NCBI GenBank assembly: GCA_012842935.1
Contig: DUSC01000202.1
Location: 1 to 39,110 of the forward strand
From: Hyphomicrobiales bacterium
GTDB taxonomy: Bacteria > Pseudomonadota > Alphaproteobacteria > Rhizobiales > Rhizobiaceae
Direction: 5' to 3'
Length of the DNA: 39,110 bases
Part shown: positions 25,008 to 32,734 of the stretch, piece after piece
Position numbering within the stretch: position 1 is the first letter of the stretch
Layout of the letters: every line of letters begins with the position of its first letter
Notes under the pieces: generated by a model
Told to the model about the DNA's origin: nothing
Database searches by the model: none
The model's input: only the letters and a program-made list of their open reading frames with translations
Position numbers and translations under genes: made by a program

Positions 25008-25958
25008 ATGCCGATCAAGATCCCCGACAATCTTCCAGCACGTGACATACTCGTGCGCGAAGGCGTGTCCGTCATGGACGAGCGGACGGCGCTGCGCCAG
25101 GACATCAGGCCGCTGCAGATCGGGCTCCTCAACCTCATGCCCAACAAGGTGCGTACCGAGGCGCAGTTCGCGCGGCTGATCGGAGCGACCCCGCTGCAGG
25201 TCGAACTGACCCTGGTTCGAATCGGAACGCACAAGGCCAAGAACACGTCCGAAGACCATCTCATCACCTTCTACCGGACATGGGAGGAGGTCTCCGACCG
25301 TCGATTCGACGGCTTCATCGTCACCGGCGCGCCGATCGAGCTGCTGCCCTTCGAGGAAGTGACCTATTGGCAGGAGATGACGCGCATCTTCGACTGGACG
25401 ACATCGAACGTTCATTCCTCCTTCTTCATCTGCTGGGGCGCGATGGCCGCCGCCTGGCACTTCCACCGCGTGCCGAAGTACACGCTCGAAAAGAAGGCAT
25501 TCGGTGTCTATCGCCATCGCAACCACGCGCCCGCCTCGCCCTACCTCGCCGGCTTCTCGGACGATTTCGCGATTCCCGTGTCGCGCTGGACGGAGGTGCG
25601 GGCGGCCGACATCCGTCCCGAGTCGGGCCTCGAACTGCTCATGGAATCGGACGAGACCGGCCCTTGCCTACTGGCGGAGAAGACCGGCAACCGGCTCTAC
25701 ATGTTCAACCACATCGAGTACGACTCCACCTCGCTCAAGGAGGAGTACGAACGCGACGTGGCGGCCGGCGTACCGATCGCCGTCCCGCACGGATACTATC
25801 CAGACGACGATCCGTCGCGCCCGCCGCTCAACCGCTGGCGATCGCACGCGCACCTTCTGTTCGGCAACTGGATCAACCAGGTCTATCAGACCACGCCCTA
25901 CGATATCGTCAGGATCGGCGCCGCGGCTGAACCGGCGCTGTCGCGCACCGGGACGTAG
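25008..25958 (+). CDS. metA: Homoserine O-acyltransferase MetA (predicted acetyltransferase)
   Basis: A 316-residue enzyme of the MetA family that acylates homoserine at the first committed step of methionine synthesis. The catalytic Cys142 lies in FICWGA. His235 and Glu237 are in MFNHIEYD. Residue 111 is Glu (GAPIELLPF). In B. cereus MetA, Glu111 selects acetyl-CoA. E. coli has Gly there and uses succinyl-CoA. Acetyl-CoA use is therefore predicted despite the usual 'succinyltransferase' label. The ATG at 25008 has GGAG 9 nt upstream. A TTG at 24993 would lie within the terminator T-tract and is not the start. Control is by the SAM-II leader. Confidence 0.95.
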   Translation: MPIKIPDNLPARDILVREGVSVMDERTALRQDIRPLQIGLLNLMPNKVRTEAQFARLIGATPLQVELTLVRIGTHKAKNTSEDHLITFYRTWEEVSDRRFDGFIVTGAPIELLPFEEVTYWQEMTRIFDWTTSNVHSSFFICWGAMAAAWHFHRVPKYTLEKKAFGVYRHRNHAPASPYLAGFSDDFAIPVSRWTEVRAADIRPESGLELLMESDETGPCLLAEKTGNRLYMFNHIEYDSTSLKEEYERDVAAGVPIAVPHGYYPDDDPSRPPLNRWRSHAHLLFGNWINQVYQTTPYDIVRIGAAAEPALSRTGT

Positions 25959-25962
25959 TTCG

Positions 25963-25980
25963 CGCGCCGGCTACGGCGCG
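25963..25980. terminator. Hairpin between convergent metA and DUF1194 genes
   Basis: CGCGCC-GGCTAC-GGCGCG is a 6 bp perfect stem 4 bp past the metA stop. No T-run on either strand. It may act as a weak or Rho-assisted end for metA. Confidence 0.35.
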
Positions 25981-26000
25981 GGCATCGATCGGGCGCGAGA

Positions 26001-26792
26001 CTATCCCTTTGTCCCGCCGCCGGGTTCCGGGTCCGGGGCGAAGCGATCGTCGCGTTCCCCCTTGGAGCAGTCGAGCGGCTGGCGCGCCGACGCGGGAACC
26101 GTCACGGCGGGTGTCCCGCTCACCTCGAGGATCAGCTTGCGCCGGATCGCCGTGGCGAACTCGGAAATGCCGTTCACGGGGAGCACGAAGGAGCCCGGCC
26201 CTCCCGTCACGCACTCCGCATAGTAGCGGTCGAGGTCGCGGAAGGTACGCGACGGACTGACGAGGATGGGCAGGCCGTTCACGGTGATTCCCCGCGCCAC
26301 CGCGGCGTCGCGGGCAAGATCGACAGGCGCGCCCTTGTTGTTCGGACCATCGCCCGAGACGTCGACGACGAGACGGTCGCCGGCGAGGCCGTTGCCGTCG
26401 AACAGCGTGGTCGCGTAAGCGATCGCTGCGGAGATCGAGGTGCCAAGCGTCCGACCGCGTTCCGTCGCGGGGATCGCGGCGGCGAAGGCTGCGGCGCTTT
26501 CCGGTCCGTCGACGATCCGCCAGTCGACCCTCGACGCCTCGTGGATCGCGTCAGACCACTCGAAGTAGGTAAGCGCGATACGGCCATGGATGCCTGAACG
26601 GACGGCTTCGGAGAAGGCGGGATCGGTCAGCGCCGCGATGTAGCCTGCCCTCTGCAGCGCGCGTTCGCTCTCGTCCATCGAGCGCGAGACATCGACGGCA
26701 AGCACGAGTTCGACATCGACAGCGATCAAACCGCCGGCCGCCGAGGGATCGACGAAGGCGCAGCCGACGCAGGTCAGGATTGCATGAAGCAT
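26001..26792 (-). CDS. DUF1194 secreted von Willebrand A-like protein
   Basis: A 263-residue protein of the DUF1194 family, with a vWA-type fold. The metal site DVSRSMD (DxSxS) comes early after VDVELVLAVDVS, and the later acidic VVDVSGDGPNN completes a MIDAS-like set. The first 20 or so residues (MLHAILTCVGCAFVDPSAAGG) look like a short signal peptide. The C-terminus is Pro/Gly-rich. It probably acts outside the cytoplasm in protein-protein contact. Partners are unknown. I chose ATG 26792 (purine-rich GGGAAACGGACGG upstream). The frame from 26831 lacks a ribosome site. It is convergent with metA. Confidence 0.85.
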   Translation of the reverse strand: MLHAILTCVGCAFVDPSAAGGLIAVDVELVLAVDVSRSMDESERALQRAGYIAALTDPAFSEAVRSGIHGRIALTYFEWSDAIHEASRVDWRIVDGPESAAAFAAAIPATERGRTLGTSISAAIAYATTLFDGNGLAGDRLVVDVSGDGPNNKGAPVDLARDAAVARGITVNGLPILVSPSRTFRDLDRYYAECVTGGPGSFVLPVNGISEFATAIRRKLILEVSGTPAVTVPASARQPLDCSKGERDDRFAPDPEPGGGTKG

Positions 26793-26874
26793 CCGTCCGT
26801 TTCCCGTTGCCCGACCGTATATGCCATCCAATCACGGCGAAATCTGAGCGGAGGATGCACCGGCGCCCGGCCGG

Positions 26875-27630
26875 TCACGGAGCAGCCGGTCTGCGGGCGG
26901 CGCCCGTCGCTGCGCCTTGCGGCGCGAAGACAGGCACGAATACCCGGCGCGATGCGCGTTGCGCCACCGGAACACCCTGGTATAGCCGCTTCTGCGCCTC
27001 GACGATGATCACGCCCGAGAACATCGGCCAGAACCTGCGTCCGGTGCTCTCCATAAAGCGGTGCGACTGCAGGAGCCAACGACGGCGCGACGGCGGGAAG
27101 AGCAGGGCCTCCGACCATGCCGCCGGCGTGAAGTTCGTCTCGCGCAGCAGGTCCGTGAGCTGGACGCGGGAGAAAGGTCGCCCTTGACCGAAGGGCGTGT
27201 GTTCGAAGCGCGCCCAGATGCCGCGCCGGTTGGGTACGACGATGACCACGCGCCCGGCCGGCGACAGTACCCGCCAGACCTCGTTCAGCGTCTCGCGCGG
27301 ATTTTCCGCATGCTCGAGGGAATGGACCAGCAGAATCCGGTCGATGGAGGAATCGAACAGCGGCAGCTCCTCGTCGAAGACCAGCGCCGTTGCGCACGGA
27401 CCGCCGGGCGGCCACGCGACGGCTCCTTGCGTCGCCGGCATGAAGGCTAGGACGCGCTCGGCGTCGGCGCCGAAACGCTCCAGCCAGGGAAGCGCATAGC
27501 CGAGGCCGACCAGTCGCTCGTTGGGGAGTGCCGCCCAGATCGCCGACAGCGCCTGCGTGATCGACCGCTCGGCGAGCCGGCCGAGCAGCGAGGAGTAGAA
27601 CGCGCGCAGGTCGACGATGTCGGAGTGCAT
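26875..27630 (-). CDS. Class I SAM-dependent methyltransferase
   Basis: A 251-residue protein with a methyltransferase-11-type core. The SAM-binding motif I region is degenerate (ERLVGLGYALPWLERF), and the motif near residue 110 is FDEELPLFDSSIDRILLVHSLEHAENP. The third block is EVWRVLSPAGRVVIVVPNRRGIWAR. The C-terminus is Ala/Arg/Pro-rich. In rhizobia the homologue often neighbours gloB. Here gloB is 7 kb away. I chose ATG 27630 (start MHSDIVDLRAFYSS). The frame stays open back to 27924, but that part looks noncoding. The target is unknown. Confidence 0.88.
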   Translation of the reverse strand: MHSDIVDLRAFYSSLLGRLAERSITQALSAIWAALPNERLVGLGYALPWLERFGADAERVLAFMPATQGAVAWPPGGPCATALVFDEELPLFDSSIDRILLVHSLEHAENPRETLNEVWRVLSPAGRVVIVVPNRRGIWARFEHTPFGQGRPFSRVQLTDLLRETNFTPAAWSEALLFPPSRRRWLLQSHRFMESTGRRFWPMFSGVIIVEAQKRLYQGVPVAQRASRRVFVPVFAPQGAATGAARRPAAP

Positions 27631-27646
27631 GGCAGCGGACGGTAGC

Positions 27647-27660
27647 GGCCGGCGCCGGCC
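27647..27660. promoter_or_regulatory. 14 bp perfect palindrome upstream of the methyltransferase
   Basis: GGCCGGCGCCGGCC is a perfect palindrome 17 bp upstream of the methyltransferase start codon. It could be a repressor site or an mRNA hairpin that blocks the ribosome site. In a genome this GC-rich it may be chance. Confidence 0.3.
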
Positions 27661-27913
27661 GACGCAAGGAAGGGACGTGCGACGGCCGGAACCGGAGCCG
27701 AACCAATTCGCCGGGGACGAAAAAGCCCGGCCCCCGCCCGACATCGCTCTCGCAGTGGCAGGTGGCTCTCGTCCGCGGAATCCGATGTCGCGACGTGAAG
27801 GTGGTGGAAGCGAAACCGATGCCGCAAAGAAGCGAGGCCCGGGATAGACGGTCTTTTCGTCGGCCGGTTCGTCGAGTCCGGAACCCCGCAAGAACCGCGA
27901 AAAGAGCTTGCGC

Positions 27914-27942
27914 TTGACGCCCACGCCAAATGCAACTATGGA
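27914..27942 (+). promoter_or_regulatory. Putative rpmB promoter
   Basis: TTGACG (27914-27919), a 17 nt spacer and TATGGA (27937-27942) form a good housekeeping-type pair about 95 bp upstream of rpmB. It fits the strong promoters of ribosomal-protein genes in rhizobia. Confidence 0.5.
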
Positions 27943-28037
27943 ACGCCGACTTTTCCATGAGGCCGCATGACGAGACCGCGCGCCGTACTCAGGCGCGTCT
28001 CGATCGATTTGGCCCAGAAGACCGAAGGTACGCGAAC

Positions 28038-28331
28038 ATGTCCCGCGCTTGTGAACTGACCGGCAAGGCCGTGCTGACCGGCAACAATGTGAGCCACGCC
28101 AACAACAAGACCAAGCGTCGCTTTCTGCCGAATCTGGTCAGCGTCACGCTGATGTCGGAGGCCCTGAACCAGAACGTGCGTCTGCGCATCTCGGCGAACG
28201 CGCTGCGCTCGGTCGAGCATCGCGGCGGCCTCGATGCCTTCCTCGTTAAGGCAGACGAGACGGAGCTGTCCCAGCGCGCCCGCCTGCTGAAGAAGCAGGT
28301 CGCCAGGAAGCTCGCCGAACAGACTGCTTGA
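28038..28331 (+). CDS. rpmB: 50S ribosomal protein L28
   Basis: A 97-residue basic ribosomal protein of the large subunit. The start [20 protein letters not shown] and the middle [11 protein letters not shown] and [20 protein letters not shown] are highly conserved in alphaproteobacterial L28. ATG 28038 is preceded by GAAGGT. The longer frame from 27930 spans the promoter and is not used. The VUT transporter gene follows 89 bp later. The gap carries a strong hairpin and a preQ1-I-like element, so the downstream gene may share the rpmB transcript and be adjusted separately. Confidence 0.98.
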   Translation: MSRACELTGKAVLTGNNVSHANNKTKRRFLPNLVSVTLMSEALNQNVRLRISANALRSVEHRGGLDAFLVKADETELSQRARLLKKQVARKLAEQTA

Positions 28332-28363
28332 TCCCTTCGGGGGCGGGGGACGACCGCCTTCCC

Positions 28364-28393
28364 GAGACCGTCGGCCTTCGCGGCCGCGGTCTC
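28364..28393 (+). other. Strong hairpin between rpmB and the VUT gene
   Basis: GAGACCG pairs with CGGTCTC, and an inner CGGCC/GGCCG extends the stem to 12 bp with one bulged T and a TTCGC loop. No T-run follows. It ends one base before the preQ1-like aptamer, so it could be an RNA-stability or processing structure separating rpmB from the next gene. Confidence 0.6.
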
Positions 28394-28394
28394 A

Positions 28395-28423
28395 CTGGTT
28401 CCATCACCCAGGATAAAAAAATG
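28395..28423 (+). ncRNA. preQ1-I-like riboswitch overlapping the VUT start codon
   Basis: CTGG-TTCCATCAC-CCAG-GATAAAAAA-ATG closely follows the preQ1-I layout. P1 is CTGG (28395-28398) with CCAG (28408-28411). Free C28407 sits where the ligand-pairing C is expected. The A-rich tail runs GATAAAAAA. Pseudoknot P2 would be CAT (28402-28404) with ATG (28421-28423), the start codon itself. The ribosome site AGGA (28410-28413) lies at the P1 3' strand. PreQ1 binding would hide both signals. The downstream gene is a queuosine-precursor transporter type, which fits. Confidence 0.75.
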
Positions 28424-29098
28424 CAATCTTCCGCCCGCTTCCTGCCTTTCGTGGCGGCCATGGCGCTCGTCGTGGTCGCGTCCAACATACTGGTCCAGTT
28501 CCCCGTCCAGGGTCGGTTCGGTGCCTTGAATCTGGCCGACCTCCTCACCTGGGGCGCGTTCACGTACCCCTTCGCCTTCCTCGTCACCGACCTCGCCAAC
28601 CGCCGCTACGGCCCGGCCGTCGCGCGTCGCATCGTCTTCGTCGGATTCATGGCCGCAGTGCTCTGCTCGATCGTCGTGCCGCCGCTTCTCTTCCGTTTCG
28701 GCATGATCGAGTTCGAAACCGCCGCCGACCGGCTGGTGCGCATAGCCGCAGCGTCGGGCACGGCTTTCCTGGTCGGACAGCTGCTCGACGTGTCGGTGTT
28801 CAACCGGCTGCGGCAGCAGGCCTGGTGGCGCGCGCCGGTCCTGAGTTCGCTGTCGAGTTCGGTGATCGACACGGCGATCTTCTTCTCGATCGCCTTTGCC
28901 GCCGCCTTTGCCTTCGTCGGGCCGGACGACGCGTTCGCGCTGGAGAGCGCCCCCCTGCTCGGCATCATCGGCGTCGAGACCGCGCGCTGGGTTTCGTGGG
29001 CGATCGGCGACCTCGGGGTGAAGCTCTTGATGGCCGTGGTCGCCCTCATTCCCTACAGACTTGTTGCCGCGCGATGGAGCCGGCCGGCGTTGGCCTGA
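28421..29098 (+). CDS. VUT/YhhQ-type queuosine precursor transporter
   Basis: A 225-residue inner-membrane protein with about six hydrophobic segments, of the VUT (DUF165, COG1738) family. YhhQ of E. coli takes up preQ0/preQ1, precursors of the tRNA base queuosine. Typical blocks are ALVVVASNILVQFPV, LTWGAFTYPFAFLVTDLANRRYG, FLVGQLLDVSVFNRLR and SSSVIDTAIFFSIAF. AGGA lies 7 nt before ATG 28421. The longer frame from 28328 would translate the hairpin and aptamer. Its leader looks like a preQ1-I element. A spermidine-synthase-like gene follows after 3 bp. Confidence 0.93.
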   Translation: MQSSARFLPFVAAMALVVVASNILVQFPVQGRFGALNLADLLTWGAFTYPFAFLVTDLANRRYGPAVARRIVFVGFMAAVLCSIVVPPLLFRFGMIEFETAADRLVRIAAASGTAFLVGQLLDVSVFNRLRQQAWWRAPVLSSLSSSVIDTAIFFSIAFAAAFAFVGPDDAFALESAPLLGIIGVETARWVSWAIGDLGVKLLMAVVALIPYRLVAARWSRPALA

Positions 29099-29101
29099 CC
29101 G

Positions 29102-29785
29102 GTGATCTCCTGGGAACAGCTCGATGCAGCGAGGCTGCCCGGCGGCGGCGAATTGCGGCTGAAACGCCGCGGCACCGAATTCTCGATCATGCTCGGCTCG
29201 AACGAGTTGATGAACAGCCGGCTCAGCGGCTCCGAGGAGGCGCTGGCCACGCTTGCTGCCGCCAGGATCGCAGGCCGAGTGACTCCGCGTTTGCTGATCG
29301 GCGGTCTGGGCATGGGTTTCACCCTGCGCGCGGCGCTTGCCGCCCTCGGCATGGAAGCCCGGATCGAAGTGGCGGAACTCGTCCCCGAAGTGATCGCCTG
29401 GGCGCGCGGGCCGATGTCGGAAATCTTCGCCGGCTGCCTCGACGACCCGCGGGTTGCTGTCCGCGAGGACGACGTCGCGGCGATGATCAACGCCGCTACG
29501 GCTGACTTCGACGCAATCCTTCTCGACGTCGACAACGGCCCGGAGGGCCTGACCGTCGCCACCAACGACCGCCTCTATGACCACGGTGGCCTCGCCGCGA
29601 TCCGCCGGGCGCTGAAACCCGGGGGCGTTCTCGGCGTCTGGTCGCAGGGACCCGACGGCCGTTTCTCGCGCCGGCTGCGCGACAGCGGCTTCGTTGTCGA
29701 GGAAATGAAGTCTCGCGCCGGTCGCGGCCGCGGCGCCCGCCACGTCATCTGGCTGGCGACGAACGGTGCAGCCAGGGATCGCTGA
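29102..29785 (+). CDS. Spermidine synthase-like methyltransferase-fold protein
   Basis: A 227-residue Rossmann-fold protein related to the spermidine synthase (SpeE-like) group. It has RLLIGGLGMGFTLRAAL (glycine-rich motif I), EVAELVPEVIAWAR (acidic end of beta2), FDAILLDVDNGPEGL (beta4) and GGVLGVWSQGPDGRF. It lacks the clear DGxxQ hallmark and a full-length SpeE N-terminal domain, so polyamine synthesis is not assured. It starts with GTG at 29102, 3 bp after the VUT stop, and must be co-transcribed. It is convergent with the phytase-like gene. Confidence 0.85.
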   Translation: MISWEQLDAARLPGGGELRLKRRGTEFSIMLGSNELMNSRLSGSEEALATLAAARIAGRVTPRLLIGGLGMGFTLRAALAALGMEARIEVAELVPEVIAWARGPMSEIFAGCLDDPRVAVREDDVAAMINAATADFDAILLDVDNGPEGLTVATNDRLYDHGGLAAIRRALKPGGVLGVWSQGPDGRFSRRLRDSGFVVEEMKSRAGRGRGARHVIWLATNGAARDR

Positions 29786-29819
29786 CGGAAGTGTCGGGGC
29801 GGAACCGCATAGCCGACCC

Positions 29820-30839
29820 TCAATCCTCGTGCAGGCGGAATTCCAGATAGAGGTTGCGCTGCAGCATGGAGTGGTTGTCGTCGGACATCAGCGATACCAT
29901 GACGGCTCCGTCGGCGCGCTGCCAGACGTCCATCGCCTCCATGTTGTCGATCTGATACCCCATGTCGGCGCTCATCAGCACCGGCCCGTCGGCGACAGCG
30001 CCCTTCGAGATCGATTCGCCGTAGATGCGCCGCAGGCGCATCGCGACGCCGTCGGCCATCGTGAAGCGCCGCTCCAGCAGCAGGAGGTCGCCGTCCGGCA
30101 GGAAAGCGCCGTCGGTGATGTCGAAGTCGCCCTCGCGCCTCACCGTGAAGATACCCTTGTTCGGCCCCTCGATAATCGCGGCGAAGACGTTGCCCTGCCT
30201 GTCGATCGACCGCTCGGAAACGATCACCAGGCCGCCCTCGTGCTGGCCGTAGGGATGCGCCCGCGTCACCGTCTCGAAGCCCTTGTTCTGGCGGAGTTCA
30301 TAGGCCGGCACCAGGAACGGCACCTCCTTGAACGGCGGCCCCATGCCGGCCGGATCGATGCGGTACTGGGCGATTCGATGGTTGCGCTCGAAGCCGACGG
30401 TGGCAATGCCGTCCCTGACGTCGAGCCCCTCGGCGTCGACTTCCCACTTGCGGTCGACCGTCGCGCCGCTCCCGTCGACCATCTGCTGCATGCGGAACCG
30501 CGCGACGCCCGAAGGGCGTCCGTCCGCGTCGCGCTCGATCGCGCCGAAGAACCAGAATCCCGTATCGGCGACGCCGATGAAATCGCCACCGGGATCGAGG
30601 AAGCGGAACGATGACAGAGCGCCGAAGTCGCCGGTCGGTGACGTCATCTCCAGCCCCCCGACGAACTCCAGCGGTCCGAAATTCTTCTCCGAGCTGCCGA
30701 TACGGAACTGGGCGATCGGCCGGGCCGACACCTCGACCGCCTCGACGGGCGCACCCGCCCGGACCGGTGCGACCGGGCCGGCCAGCCCCACGACCAAGGC
30801 CGCGAGCAGGTTGCGGGCACGGCTCGGCAAACCGCTCAT
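29820..30839 (-). CDS. Esterase-like phytase-family secreted protein
   Basis: A 339-residue exported protein. The signal peptide region ([28 protein letters not shown]) has a basic start, a hydrophobic core and an Ala cleavage zone. The mature part matches the 'esterase-like activity of phytase' beta-propeller family: [79 protein letters not shown] and NMEAMDVWQ. Family catalytic detail is poorly known. ATG 30839 overlaps the cobT stop (ATGA), so it is coupled to the cobaltochelatase operon. Confidence 0.88.
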   Translation of the reverse strand: MSGLPSRARNLLAALVVGLAGPVAPVRAGAPVEAVEVSARPIAQFRIGSSEKNFGPLEFVGGLEMTSPTGDFGALSSFRFLDPGGDFIGVADTGFWFFGAIERDADGRPSGVARFRMQQMVDGSGATVDRKWEVDAEGLDVRDGIATVGFERNHRIAQYRIDPAGMGPPFKEVPFLVPAYELRQNKGFETVTRAHPYGQHEGGLVIVSERSIDRQGNVFAAIIEGPNKGIFTVRREGDFDITDGAFLPDGDLLLLERRFTMADGVAMRLRRIYGESISKGAVADGPVLMSADMGYQIDNMEAMDVWQRADGAVMVSLMSDDNHSMLQRNLYLEFRLHED

Positions 30840-32722
30840 CCGGCGCGCCTTATGCCGACGCGTCGCGTTTCCTCGGCGAACAGCGCCGCCAGTTGCTCGG
30901 TCATGGCGCCTGCCAGTTCCTCCGCGTCGACGATGGTGACGGCGCGGCGATAGTAGCGGGTGACGTCGTGACCGATGCCGATGGCCAGCAGCTCGACCGG
31001 CGAGCGCGTCTCGATCAGCTCGATGACGGCGCGCAGGTGCCGCTCGAGGTAGTTGCCCGGATTGACGGAAAGCGTCGAATCGTCGACCGGCGCGCCGTCC
31101 GAGATCATCATCAGGATCTTGCGTTGCTCGGGTCGGGCGATCAGGCGGTTGTGCGCCCACAGAAGCGCCTCGCCGTCGATGTTTTCCTTGAGCAGGCCTT
31201 CGCGCATCATCAGCCCCAGGTTGCGCCGCGCGCGGCGCAGCGGCGTATCGGCCGACTTGTAGATGATGTGGCGCAGGTCGTTGAGCCGTCCCGGGTTGGC
31301 CGGCTTGCCGTCCTTGAGCCACTTCTCGCGGGCCTGGCCGCCCTTCCAGGCTCGGGTGGTGAAGCCGAGGATCTCGACCGAGACGCCGCAGCGTTCCAGC
31401 GTGCGCGCCAGGATGTCCGCGCATGTCGCCGCCACCGTGATCGGCCGGCCGCGCATCGAGCCCGAATTGTCGAGCACCAGCGTCACCACCGTGTCGCGGA
31501 ACTTGGTGTCGCGCTCCTGCTTGAAGGAGAGCGGCTGCATCGGGTCGATGACGACGCGCGCCAGGCGGGCCGGATCGAGATAGCCTTCCTCGAGGTCGAA
31601 ATCCCACGAGCGGTTCTGCTGAGCCATCAGCCGACGCTGCAGCCGGTTGGCCAGCCGCCCGACGACGCCCTGGAGGTTGGCGAGCTGCTTGTCGAGGAAG
31701 GCGCGCAGACGGTCGAGTTCCTCTTCGTCGCAGAGTTCCTCGGCGCCGACCGTCTCGTCGAAGGCGGTCGTGTAGACCTTGTAGTCGATCTCCCTGGGCA
31801 GCTGCGTGAACGGGTGTTCGGGCCGCTTCGCCTCGCCCGGCGTCTCGGTATCGGCATCATCGTCGTCGGATATCTCGTCCGCGTCGGCGTCCGACGCCTC
31901 CGTCTCGCCCGCCTGCTGGTCTTCCGCAGACGCTTCGCTCTCCTCGGGACGCGAATCCTCGGAGCCCGATTCGTCCTCGCCGCCTTCCTCGCCCTGTTCC
32001 TCACCCTGAGGCTGGTCGTCCGACTGTTCCTCGGACTCCTCGTCCTGCTGGTCGTCACCGAGTTCCTCGGCCATCTCCATGGATACGAGCATGTCGCGGA
32101 CGACACGGGCGAAGGCCTGCTGATCGTCGAGCTTCCCCACGAGTTCGTCCATGTCGGCGCCGGCCTTCTCCTCGACCCACTCGCGCCAGAGCTCGACCAT
32201 GCGCTGGCCGCTCTTGGGCACCGGGCGGCCGGTCAGCTTCTCGCGCACCATCATCGCGATGGCTTCCTCTATCGGGGCGTCGGCACGCTCGGTGACGGCG
32301 GCGAGGTTGGCCTTCGTATACTTGTCCTCCAGCATCGAACCGATGTTGTCGGCGACGCCGAGCATCGCGCGCGAGCCGATCGCCTCGACGCGCGCCTGCT
32401 CCACGGCGTCGAAAACGGCCCGGGCCTGCTTGCCTTCCGGCGCAAGCTTGTTGTGGATCCTGAGGTCGTGGCAGGCGCGTTTCAGCGCCATGGAGTCGCC
32501 GAGGCCGCGGGTCACCGCGATGTCGTTCCGTGACGGTTTCTTCGGCAACTCCGGCAGGCGCGCGCGGTTTCCCGCCAGCGCCGGCCGATCCTTGGCGAAG
32601 GTCACCTCCATCCCGTTGTCGCCCGAGATGGCGCGCATGCAGACCGTCACCGCGCGCTTGAAGACGTCGCCGTCAGCGCTGCCCTTGCCCTTGTTGCGCG
32701 TGTTGTCGCCGGGACCCGCCAT
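30836..32722 (-). CDS. cobT: Cobaltochelatase subunit CobT
   Basis: A 628-residue subunit of the aerobic cobaltochelatase (CobNST), which inserts Co2+ into hydrogenobyrinic acid a,c-diamide with ATP in cobalamin synthesis. The N-terminal domain begins with [18 protein letters not shown] very acidic Glu/Asp/Gln/Ser-rich linker follows (about residues 220-310). The C-terminal vWA domain has the MIDAS motif LDNSGSMRG at about 417-425. CobT pairs with the AAA+ subunit CobS, encoded 12 bp upstream. CobN is not in the window. Length and layout match rhizobial CobT. Confidence 0.97.
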   Translation of the reverse strand: MAGPGDNTRNKGKGSADGDVFKRAVTVCMRAISGDNGMEVTFAKDRPALAGNRARLPELPKKPSRNDIAVTRGLGDSMALKRACHDLRIHNKLAPEGKQARAVFDAVEQARVEAIGSRAMLGVADNIGSMLEDKYTKANLAAVTERADAPIEEAIAMMVREKLTGRPVPKSGQRMVELWREWVEEKAGADMDELVGKLDDQQAFARVVRDMLVSMEMAEELGDDQQDEESEEQSDDQPQGEEQGEEGGEDESGSEDSRPEESEASAEDQQAGETEASDADADEISDDDDADTETPGEAKRPEHPFTQLPREIDYKVYTTAFDETVGAEELCDEEELDRLRAFLDKQLANLQGVVGRLANRLQRRLMAQQNRSWDFDLEEGYLDPARLARVVIDPMQPLSFKQERDTKFRDTVVTLVLDNSGSMRGRPITVAATCADILARTLERCGVSVEILGFTTRAWKGGQAREKWLKDGKPANPGRLNDLRHIIYKSADTPLRRARRNLGLMMREGLLKENIDGEALLWAHNRLIARPEQRKILMMISDGAPVDDSTLSVNPGNYLERHLRAVIELIETRSPVELLAIGIGHDVTRYYRRAVTIVDAEELAGAMTEQLAALFAEETRRVGIRRAG

Positions 32723-32734
32723 CGCCTTCCCAGA

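Larger units (their letters stand above)
27631..28037. other. Intergenic region, methyltransferase / rpmB
   Basis: A 407 bp gap between divergent genes. It contains a palindrome near the methyltransferase start, the rpmB promoter near 27914-27942, and a GCCGGG/CCCGGC inverted repeat (27710-27731) with no T-run. Open frames cross it on both strands, including an in-frame extension of the methyltransferase, but none looks like a protein I recognise. Confidence 0.6.

Noticed and set aside
27989-29743. 584-residue minus-strand frame opposite rpmB, VUT and the spermidine-synthase-like gene
   Set aside because: Runs antisense through three recognised genes; His/Arg/Asp-rich and not protein-like.
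29786-29819. GTCGG/CCGAC inverted repeat between convergent genes as a terminator
   Set aside because: Interrupted stem, tiny inner loop, no T-run; too weak to call.
30611-32533. 640-residue plus-strand frame opposite cobT
   Set aside because: Antisense of the recognised cobT; no family features.
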